From Apostichopus japonicus (Eukaryota > Echinodermata > Holothuroidea > Aspidochirotida > Stichopodidae): a DNA stretch of 64,000 nucleotides. Positions 16,801-28,800 of this stretch are shown piece after piece. The position numbers and the translations under genes were made by a program. Under the pieces are notes generated by a model. That model was not told where the DNA came from. It did not search any database and saw nothing but the letters and a program-made list of their open reading frames with translations. The DNA is taken from NCBI RefSeq assembly GCF_037975245.1, contig NC_092575.1, positions 8,278,001 to 8,342,000 on the forward strand, written 5' to 3'. How positions within the stretch are numbered: the stretch's first letter is position 1; each line of letters starts with the position of its first letter.

Positions 16801-19800
16801 ATGACAAACAATATGGACAGAATATAACAAACAATATGGCCAGTATATGACAAACAATATGGACAGTATATGACAAACAATAGGGACCGAATATGACAAA
16901 CAATATGGACAATATATGACAAACAATATGGACAGTATATGACAATAAACATGGTCAGAATATGACAAACAATAGGGACCGAATATGACAAACAATATGG
17001 ACAGTATATGACAAACAATATGGACAGTATATGACAAACAATATGGACAGAATATGACAAACAATATGGACAGAATATAACAAACAATATGGACAGTATA
17101 TGACAAACAATATGGACAGTATATGACAAACAATAGGGACCGAATATGACAAACAATATGGACAATATATGACAAACAATATGGACAGTATATGACAATA
17201 AACATGGTCAGAATATGACAAACAATAGGGACCGAATATGAAAACAATATGGACAGTATATGACAAACAATATGGACAGTATATGACAAACAATATGGAC
17301 AGTATATGACAAACAATAGGGACCGAATATGACAAACAATATGGACAGTATATGACAAACAATATGGACAGAATATGACAAACAATATGGACAGTATATG
17401 ACAACAATATGGAAAATATATTACATGAATTTTTATGACAAAAAGATAATTTTATAACCTTTTAAGGAGTGTCCCCAAAATTCAATTTTGAAAAATTTGA
17501 ATGTCCAAGACCATGGGAACATTTTCGTCGGGGACGTAAGGATTTTGCTTCTCGCATGGTTGGACTTGATGAACTAACTGATGTAATTTTCTGCAGTTAA
17601 ATATTTAGTGACATCTCCGTGCATGCGTTTTATGGAGCACGTAGCAGACCCGTCAACTCTCCCGGTTTTACCGGGAGACTCCCGGTTTTTACCCGAATCT
17701 CCCGTCTTCCCGGGTTCATATTGTATTCTCCCGGTTTTTTAATGTTTCATCACTTGCGACATTTCTGAAATAGCCAACAATTAGTCCTATGCTTAGTAAT
17801 TCCCCACAGTAACGCTGAACAGGAAAGGCTATTCAGTGTAGTTCGCAAAACATGGCCCTGAAAAAAAGTGTTATTCTCCCTATTTTGGGGTCAAACAGGT
17901 TGACAGGTCTGACGTAGGCTCATGAGAGTGTACAAATTGTGAAGAATAAGTTCATCCTGAAGCAACACCTTATCACAGAATTATCTTCCATGAATTGAAT
18001 TTTAATAAAACCTTACATTCGAGAGCATACCGTGGTATAATACTACGGTATTTATTGAGTACAGGAAGGTTCGTCAGTATTTTGCTGGTATTGATTTCTA
18101 ATTAGTCAACTATACTGTCTTTCCCTTAATTTATTGTGTTAAAGAGATCATGCAATGAAAAGTGCACAGCAGAACGTATTCCCAGCCATTCTGGCAAGTA
18201 AAAACCTAAAATGTAGCGCGTAATACATTATTTTCGATCATGAGTTATTGTAGTTTTTTTTTTAAATATGCAACAATTCTCCTAGAACCATATAGGTGTA
18301 ATATTTTGGCAGCAACAGTTGATATGCCGACGAAGTTGAGATATCAGTTGAGTTCAGTGAATAAGCGCGGGAGTGCTTGTTCAAAGCCATTCAATCTACA
18401 TTAAAGGCTACCAGACTGCGTGTTTCAGTGCTTCTTTCTCGTAAATACTTGGTCATATTTACATTAGAAGGCAGTTGGGAAACATTCTAAAATACGTTAA
18501 AGTCTGCGCAGCTGCATATAAAGCACGTTTGTAAAACGTGCTTGGCTTATCTTTATGGCATTGTCATTGTCTGCACTACCGTAATGTAAATGTGACCCCG
18601 TACAGAGTGTTTCGAAGGCCTGTAAAACATAGTTAGGTCCGACTCGCGTTAGTTTCAGATATATTTTCCCTTCAAAAGCTTTAAAATATGCACCGTTTTA
18701 CTGAATGGTTGATATGGACCAGGGAGTTGTTCCATAACAACTCCCTGTATGGACTAACTATTACCGCATAAGGCCGACCTTTAATGTCACAACTTGAAAT
18801 CAATAACACGGTAATGATGACGCTGCATTTAAACAGTGTATCAATTGACTTGCAAGTATTTATTTCAAATTCTTTGAGTAACACGTGAAACATATACTGT
18901 TTAAGAAAAGTCACCCAGGAAAAGAACCTGCGCACAAAAACCAAACTACCGAACGACTGATCCGCTCTCAACCCCAGTCCCCTTGCATCGGGACTGTGAC
19001 TGTGATCATCGTCGGGTGTGTATCACCATTCCCCTCGAAAGGGAATAGATACTACACATGATCTTAGCCAAAAGGCCGAGAAGCGAGAAACATAGGCTAT
19101 ACGAATAAGAGTGAATGGAAGAGCTGAAGAAACGGTGATAATGTCATCGGACCTCTGTTTCCTAAACTTTGCAATAGACATAAGGAATTTTCAAAGAAGA
19201 TTACGTAACATGATAGCGAAATCAATAGTTGTGAACGTTCGCGACTTTCCACTTACCGATGTGGAAATTTACGTTTTTGGTCCCGCTCAGGAAGAGCATT
19301 GTGCTGTGTTTTTATCTACAGCTCATGGAATTTTCCCAATCATTGGTGGAATGTAACTTTGACTTCCTTATATACGTAAAAGGTTGATAGTTATGGTTAC
19401 ATTCGTGCAATATTTTTCCATGCCCTCCATGAATTGAATACATATCCATCAGACTGTTCAGACAACTTTGAGAGAAGGCGTGAAACTCAACGTTTATTTT
19501 CGAAAGGTCGAAGTCTAGAGATATAGTTATTTCTCACTGGCTAAACTTGACACTAAAATATCATTGATGGTGTGGTTGCCAGAAGCAGCGAACTGCGTAG
19601 GCTCCTATACTCTCGTAGACATGACATGTGCTCGTGTTATTGAACATATATATTTTAGTGGATTTTATTTAGGCTTTATCATTGTTTTCAAGCATGTTGT
19701 CACAAAATGCTTGAAGAAACTAATTAAAAACCAGTCTAAAACATATATTTCTGCCTATTTTTGTTTACGTGTTTAACCTTCCTCAGTTTAAGCAAGTGTT

Positions 19801-22800
19801 GCTTCTGGAAATTATTTTGGGTCTTTTTTAAAGGGATGATTGTAACCTACAAAAATTGAGAAATATAGCACCATTTTGCATCTAGGCATTCCCTAACTTC
19901 AAAAAAATTTCAATGGGAAAGTGACACCCCTCCCCTTAGACCCCCCTCCCAGGACGGCGATCACTAGTTAGAAACATATCAATAAATAATGGGCCGGTCT
20001 AGGTGAAAAATGCCCGGGCCGGTTTTAAGACCCGGTTTTAAGACTGGTCATTCAGTTTACGTCAAACTGTATTGCCTCGTGTGTTTAAGTGTAAACGGTA
20101 TGTCTCTTCCTTATCCGTAGAACTGTTTCACTGCATCGTAACATTGTTGTATCACAGGGGCGTATCCAGGGGGGGCGCAACAGGCGCGCGCCCCCCCATT
20201 GGCCGTCACCAAAACAAAAAAAGTTTAGCAAAAAAAAAGAAGAAAAAAAAGACGACCTTTATATGAGATGTCGGTGATCGCTCAACCCCCCCCCCCCTCC
20301 CGTATGCTTTATTTTTTGTTTGCCAAAAAAAGGTTCTGGCGAAGTTCGGCGGCATAATAGTTTTAGAAACATAGATGGTAATTGTGTTTGTATTATCACT
20401 ATAAACACTAAATGACATGCCAGCCATACTAAATTGTGCATTTTGTGTCCATATTTACTGGAAATGTTGCTTATTATTAAGGTCGAAAAATGGATCACAT
20501 ATGGCCATGGGCGGCAATCCTGGGTGGAGGGGGGATATATCCCCCCATGAAAATGGGTGGAGGGGATGTAATGCACCATATCCCCCCACCAAATGCCAGG
20601 GATAAGAATATTTTCATGCCTACATTTATGCATCTTCGTTAATGTACGGCTCTTTTTTAGCTTCATTTCTCGCCTACCATAAACGCAGTGCGATCTTTTC
20701 AAATAAAGCGTCTTTATAAAGCAAAAATAGTTGACTGTAGGCTTCATTGGCCCTATAACAACAAAATGTATTATTGCGCCCACGGTATTGATATAGTACA
20801 TATATGTACCCTCATAGTATTCATATAGGCCCTATAGTAGGCCTACACACGTACATGTTCCCTCGAACAGCTGAGAATCTCATGTAACCAGGGTAATGCT
20901 TAATACACGTTTCACCTGGATGCCCTAGCAATCGGTACCTAGGAATGTAACTATGTGTAATTGTGTATTGCATGTGTATAGGCCTATAATAGCCTGCATG
21001 AGGCCATTTTCTTCATCGAATAATAACAGAGCCCTCGAACATTCTAACGTTGCGCCTGAAACAAGATTGACAGGGGCAATTTTCCCAAAATAACACCCGA
21101 AATTAAAAAAAAAAGTATTTTGGATCCTGATTATGAGATATTTCGGACATGACATCCCTATTTTAAAGTTGGGTATATGCCGCTTGGAAACCTCGGGAAG
21201 TGCCGTGTCCGGCCATCTAGAGGGTTTGTTAATCCCAAAATTTTCTTGTACGCTTCGCGCCAACTCATGGTGGCGCTACGCTTAGATAGTCAACAAGGCT
21301 ATATCCCCCCCCCCCCACTCGGAAGTACGGATCGCCGCCCATGCATATGACACCATTTTGCATTTCAGCCCTTCTTTGAAAGCAAAAATTGTACACCCCT
21401 CCCCTTAGACCCATCCCCTAGGACGGCGATCATTCATGCCTGGCGCCCCCCCCCTATTGGAAAATCCTGGATACGCCCCTGGTATCACATACTGACCGGG
21501 ATCGCTTCTGTGCCTTTTGGCTACGGATCATGTGTAGTATCTCTATGACAGTCGTATTACACATCTATATATAATCACATACGCACAGTCCTGATGCGGG
21601 GTGCCTTGAGTTGCGGAGAGTGGATCAGTATAGTTTGGTTGTTTGGTTATCGTGCTCAGGTTCTTATTGGGTGACTTCTCATTATACAGAAAGGTGAACG
21701 AATCTTCCTGTAACCTTAACTTGCGCGTTCAACGCCTGTGTAGCCCAAGAGTACATGAGTTCGTGAGGATGTAGTCTGAATAACCTACGTACGTAAATTT
21801 GCTGGTTGATGAAACTCGAGAGCACAAACATTAACAATAAAACAATGTAGAAACGAATAAGAACAGAAACAAAACATGTTTTTGGAAAGAACATAGACAA
21901 AATCGTTATATAGCTCAATAACTTCTTTAACTTCTTCAAAATTCATTTATAATTTCCTAGTCAGTTGTCTGTTCACGTTTAACTAAATAATTACAGAAAG
22001 AGAAATTACTTTCAAAAGTACAACAACGAAGAGATAGGAACGTATAAAATGTGTATCAAATTCGAGTTTTAAAAATACAACATCTTTGTCGGACAAGTGA
22101 CAACACCGTTTTGTCATAGAAATTTGAACTAAAATTTTGCCACCCCTCCTCTAAAAAAAAAAACCGAAAACATTTCATCCACTGAAAACACAAATATCAA
22201 ATATTGAACAACTATGGCTAATTTGTTCGATTGACGTCACTCATAGGGTGGTGTCACCCTATGTGAGTGTGAAGTCAGATTGTCATATAAACGACACTCT
22301 ATTGTATATTGGGTCAACATCATTGTCATAGAGTCATTTAGCTCCATTAACGGTGAGTGAGGCTTTATCGAGACATTCTGAGAAGTGCCCGTTTTTAAAT
22401 TACCCTCTTTTTGAAGTTGTAGTTAAGAAAGTGCCATGTAGTTGAAAATTAAGGTAAAGAGTAACTAAACTGAGCATTTTGTTGGAATACATTCAAAAAC
22501 TGGAATTTTTGGTAAGAAATGCACAGAGGATCCATGCACTTTCTTCGAAGGATTTGAGTTAACTTTGTGGTTTGCCCACTTACATCAAAGTAACATGTAT
22601 GACCTACTACCCCTTGATGTTTGTGACCGGCCATATAGAACCCTCTTCCGATGCGGGCCCCTGTTTATCTCATTAACTATAGTCGTTTGCATTTGACTGG
22701 TGGGGAAGGGATAATTTATAGATGCCTAAGATGCGGCGTGGAATCAATATGTTACATTTTGTTTTGTTGATGAATTGGCTTTTATACTTAATCTGCCCTT

Positions 22801-25800
22801 TACCTTATAGCTCTTGTTATGATATGAGAGTCTTTAATAATATAGCAATACTAATCCGTGCATATAGACATATCATGGTAAGCAATCGCAACACTGTTGA
22901 ATATGTTTCTGCTGGTATCGGCATATGACAGGATTACAAGAATTTAAACGATGCAAACACAATGTATTACGAAAGCTACAGGTATAAATTACACAAATAT
23001 TTAGGTTTGGCTGGTCTTGTTTGATAAAGAATACTAACAGACTAACTACCAGTAAAAGCCTTTAGGTAGGGTTTACATCCCCCACCCCCGCCCCGCCCCC
23101 TCGCTCTCTATTCTATTATAAAGACTAGTCTAAATATGTACAGCGTTGACTATAACTGACGCACGAAGGAAATATACATATAACGGTCCGTATTTTTTTA
23201 ATGAAAATACTATTTTTCCACGGGTTTCTATGAAAAGTGCCCTTTCGTTATTTCAAAAGTGACCTTTTCTTACGCAGTTAAGAAAGATGTATTTCGAAAC
23301 AGCCGTTTTGATGAAACATGAAGAATCAGCAGTACTTAAAAAGTGACGTTTTGTTGAAAAACATTAAACTACTGGAATTTTGTGTACCTAAATGCAGAGA
23401 GGTTTTATCGGCATACGTTTGGAGGTACTCTGCGGTTTGCTTCCTCAAATTAATGTCGTATGTCTTACTGCCCTTGGAAGTTTGTGCCCCGACCCAACAT
23501 TGAACCCTCTTCTGTCGCCTCTGTATATCGATCGGACCTTCCATTACGCCACATTCGTGTTATCTTCGCACAGGACAGGTCTCCTTCTGATTGAAGTGAA
23601 GTCAAAGTTTATGAGACTAGAAGCTGTATAGCCTGTCTTTGTATAGATATATAAGTGTGCTCAATATCGCCCCTGCTAGAATATTTTAATATAACTACCG
23701 CATCTGTATAAGCGAACATTATTAGTACCCTGCAACTGAGCTGATGACAGGGGTAACTGACCGAACTGTCAAATCACATCTCGGAGTTACGTAACTTGTA
23801 CAGGATAATCCTTCGATTAGGATAACAGAAATTAATTAGAGCGGTTCGTTACGTCACCGATGTTGACCTTCTTGCAACTTGGGAGTGATTAAAATGTCCC
23901 AAAGCTGATGTGATCCGTCTCCATACATTGATCCTTGCAGTAACTTAATATCCAAGTTAAATCTGCTGGTTGGTCAATGACCCCAGACTGTTGATGTGTA
24001 TGGTAGTCAGCATGACCCCAGACTGTTGATGTGTACAGTATGGTAGTCAGCATAACCCCAGACTGTTGATGTTTATGGTAGTCAGCAGGACCCCAGACTG
24101 TTGGTGTGTATGGTAGTCAGCATGACACCAGACTGTTGGTGTGTATGGTAGTCGGCCTGACCCCAGACTGTTGATGTGTATGGTAGTCAGCATGACCCCA
24201 GACTGTTGATGTGTATTGTAGTCAGCATGACCCCAGACTGTTGATGTGTATGGTAGTCAGCATGACCCCGGACTGTTGATGTGTATGGTAGTCAGCCTGA
24301 CACCAGACTGTTGATGTGTATGGTAGTCAGCCTGACCCCAGACTGTTGATGTATATGGTAGTCAGCATGATCCAAACTGTTGATGTGTGTGGTAGTCAGC
24401 ATAACCCCAGGCTGTTGATTTATGGTAGTCAGTTTTACTTTACAGTACCACGCGTTTAGTTTCACACACTAAACTTAAATAATACTTAAAATATTAAAAT
24501 AAATATGGACATTAAGCAAAAAAAGATTGCAACGTCGAATTGAAATGTTTCCAGGTTCCCATATTAATGATTTAGCCCAGAAATACAGCATTTGTGACAA
24601 TGTTCTAATGCTGGTACTACCATGTTTGCGGTACCCTCTATCGTGCATCAATGCACATCGTCCTGACAGTATTCACAATTACCTACATTCATCTAAGAAG
24701 CCATTGGTACTAAGCATATGGCATGTCCAATATGAACTGAAGGCAATGAAAAGTTAAGACATCGGTTGAAAATTGGTGCCACTTTTACCAGTGGCATAGG
24801 AAGGTACTTTTGAGTGGGGGGCTGAAGACTGATGGCCGGCCTGGGGGAGGGGTCTAAGGGGAGGGGGTGACCCAGGGAGTGGCCTCAGATGCAATTTGGT
24901 GCAATATAGCACACTTCAACACCCACTCCATTTTGTAAATAATTTGCATTTTCACCTGGCCTTAGATGCAATTTGGTGCTCCAAATGAGATTTTTTTTCT
25001 CATTTGGAAATGAAAAAGGGGTTTCTGACTTGCGAAGTGGGGGGGGGGGGGGCGGAATGATACTTCCGCCCCACCATATTTTTCACTGGGGGGGGGGCTG
25101 GCGCCCCAGCCCCCCGGTTCATACGCCCTTGTCTTCTACAATCATTTAAAAGTGACATCTTTAAAGAGTAATGGTCTTAATCTACGCAGCAGCGGCTCAG
25201 GTATAGTGTCTGCCATTTGGCTCCGTTGTGTAGCCATGTGGCTTATGTACATTCGACAATGAATGTGCCGGTACAGTTGACACGATAGCAATTCACCGTG
25301 ATGAAGCAATGGAAAGTTTTGGTCTTGGAAGATTATCTTTGATGAATATTCATCGCTTGATGCAGCTATACAGCCAGTTGGAACAATTTCTATGCTAATA
25401 CCTCTCTAAAACTGTACTCCAATATCATGCTCTCAAAGAATGGTATTGTCAGTACAAATAAATCCTAACCTGCCTCTGATATATGATATATTCATACCGC
25501 GCGTACTGTCAATACGAGTGCTCTGAAGCGGGACATATCACTACAGCATAGAAAAAATAGACCCGACTGGGTAAGCTTCACAAAATAACTTTACAGTTGA
25601 ATGTTTTGTAGCCTACATATTAGGGTACTTTGGAATTACACTGGGGATAAAAGGTTATTTGGCATGTGGCATCAACATGTGTTCTAAAGGCCTGTTATCT
25701 TTAAAGAAGAATTTCAAAAGTGATAATTTATGCTCCATGGGAACATGTATACTTTGACGCGGAGAACAGTATTTTTTCGAATGGATGCAGTTTTTGAAAC

Positions 25801-28800
25801 TTCACTCGGCGCAACCAGGGTTGAAATATAATTCCGACATTCGCCCACCGCATGATAGACGCAGACTTTTGTGTGCGGTCTACCAAACTAAATGATGTAT
25901 ACGGATCAATTTCGAAGATATATCATTCGAATGTTCGAAGCATTTGATAACCAAATCGTGAGCTTAAAAATCTTTCGGTGTAAAACTTATTGCAATCAGT
26001 TTACCTTAAAAGTAGAGTGGGGGTATTTTACCTGTACTTGGGAATCGACGGGAATTGTTAACTTTTCCTAACGATTGGTGCGCCCTCTATATAAATATGC
26101 ATAACAGTGACCTTTGACTTCCTCACGGCATGTCGTTCGATATTTGTGCTCAGCAACGGGAATTTTCTTTACGTGTTGATTGTATTTAGTACACATTGCT
26201 CAACCAAACAAGTGGGCGGAGCCTAAATAGGTTGCACATTCTTAATGCATGGCTGCATAGTGCATGTAAGTATGCAGCCTAAACCTAACCGATCCCCGTT
26301 TTGACAAGTACTTTTCCAATACCAAGCCCTGTACATTTGTACGCTTATTCCACGTTCGGGAATCGAAGGAAGTGGTAGGCTAGGTTAACACAAGCGGACC
26401 TTAGCATGAAGCACCGATCGATGAAACATCCGTAATTTCTGAGTCGAACCAAAGAGATAACCTTTCCTGTGAAATTCCATTGATCTGACAACGTTGACTA
26501 ACCTAGCCTAACGGGAACTTACATTTTCTGCTCGGGAGTCATTTTAGGCCAAATTATAAATGTTTAGCGTAGCCTAGCCTATCTTAGTCCTATTTCAAGT
26601 ATTTGACGGTATTCATTCATTTGCATCTGCCTCACCCATTCAGTAAACATTAACATCTCTATGCGGATTTATGATATTGGATACACATATTGACTGGATT
26701 GGAATACATAAGAAAGTCTTCGATTCAGGTTGTCATTCAAATTTATGCCGGATTCTCTGCCAAAACTTACCGCTTCCTGCATGCAGTAACTGTCCTTTTA
26801 CATTTGGGGAACACGAAATTAACACTAGGCAAGTTAGGCTGCATAAAAAAAATGTATCACCTGCCTAGCAAGTGTAAGGCTTCAATTTGTACTGCATTGG
26901 CAAGTTATTACTAAGCCACTACTTGGTTTCAAGTACTCCATGAGAGTTTCAATGAAACTTGGAATTTGAACAGCCTCAGAGACTCGGACAAGTAAACTTG
27001 AGGAGAAAAAGTTATTAAATAAGGCTGAATGGTTGTACCATTCTAGCAGATGAACAGTAAGTGAACATGGCAACAGAAACACTACTATTCTTAGGACAGG
27101 TTCCCTACCTGTTTGGGGTCTTCCTTGTTATACAAATCTGGTACTTTGTGTACAACCACTTTTGTCCATTCCTTGACAGAATTCCACATTTAAAACATTT
27201 AAATCCTAGAAGAGCATGTGTTAAATTTGGATTACATTTGGTGCCTTTAGCAGAATTTTTAGCATGGCAGGGCAGTAGAAACTGCAGTAAAAAGCATGAC
27301 CATGGTGAGGAATCTACAGATGATCCAGATGAATTGGAACTTCCAGATTGGTCTTATTATAAAGAAGGTTTTGTAAGTATTTTACATGATGGATATTTTT
27401 AAAAGTAAAATCTGTGCCAGTATACAGGAGAAATGTAGCCACAGCATTTCTAGTATTAGTAATATATGGCAACAGTTTGCTTTGCAAATATCCAACATTT
27501 TTATGACAATTACAAAAGTCTCTTTCCAAAATGATGTATGCAATTGATCAAGCTGAGAGTCCCTGGTCAAGTTTTGCACAAAGTGAAATTTGTGGTATAT
27601 AAAAACACTAGTGGATTCTACAGCTTTTGTTCCTTAGATACAGTATGTTTCTAATCATGTACTAAGAATGAAAAGTTCAATGGTTTGGCCTTTTGTTCAT
27701 GATTTGAATTTATTTCAAATAAATAGGTTTTTTTGTTATCAATGAAAGAATCTGCTTTAAAGATAGTGTTGAAAAATTTGAAAGTTGATGCAGAAATAGA
27801 GAAATAGGTCAACATTCCTTTTTATAATGGAGGGGGAGGGGGAACAGGTTTATAGGGAAAAGACATTATTTCTCATTATTTTTAATGTTAAGTGTACAAC
27901 ATGACTTGCTATTTCATTTCCTCACAAATTTCAGGAAGTATAAACAGGACATTGAATAAAACATAGGTAGTACCCCCAAACTGAAAAATGAGTCTACAGT
28001 ATCCATCTGGTTCACCAAGATGGGCTCATTGATCCATAAATAATTAAACCTGTCTGACATACTACATACAATACTGAATGTGTTGCTCTCTTTCTGTAAG
28101 CTTATTTATGCTAATGGAACTACTGTACACTGTTTCATTTCAAGCAAAGTGGGAATTTGGACAATTCTTTTCTCTTAAATCCGATACAGTAGCTGGCACA
28201 CTTCAGTTCTTATTGAAGCCTGTAAATAGTGTTCAAGTACTATAATACTAGTGCTGATAGTCGTAATGGATTAATCGCCACTAGTCTCGATTACACTTTG
28301 GAAGTTCGATTAATCGCACTCAAAACCTAAGTTGCGATTACTCAACTACAAGCTAGCACTACACTTAATCTGCTTTTGAAAAACAGCCTAAGTACAGTAC
28401 CTATCAAACACAACACTAAAGCAGTTTGTTAGCAAATATGGCAAAGGTATGTGGTTCCCACAATGCTACACTAGTGTTGTGTTAAAAATCAGCAAGCACC
28501 TGCTCCGGTTAGATTCATGCATTTACTTGTTAGTAATACGATTGTTCTGCAGTGCAACATTCGGTCCTACAGTAGCAATGTTTAATCATTGCACACAATC
28601 GCAAATTCGTAATTAATAATCTTTTACAATTGCCTAATTATTTGTCATTTCGTCATACATGTTTACAAGAACTTCATTACCAACCTGGTTCACATTTATT
28701 GGAATTTCTGATCGAGTGTGTCGATTGTGGTGTAGTTTTATTGCAAAGTGCAAACTGTATGCCTGCTATCACGCTAGGCTAGAGCCTAGAACGTTGAACG

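Noticed and set aside
16365-17198. 277-codon minus-strand open frame of repeated [21 protein letters not shown] peptide
   Set aside because: It is the translation of a 23-bp tandem array; the other two frames are open too, and there is no frame conservation.
22449-23544. Two minus-strand frames of 61 and 72 codons as paralogous small proteins
   Set aside because: They lie in related repeats, but the frames do not align with each other.
23979-24431. CRISPR-like array of 35-bp units
   Set aside because: Units are directly adjacent with no unique spacers, and the host is a eukaryote.
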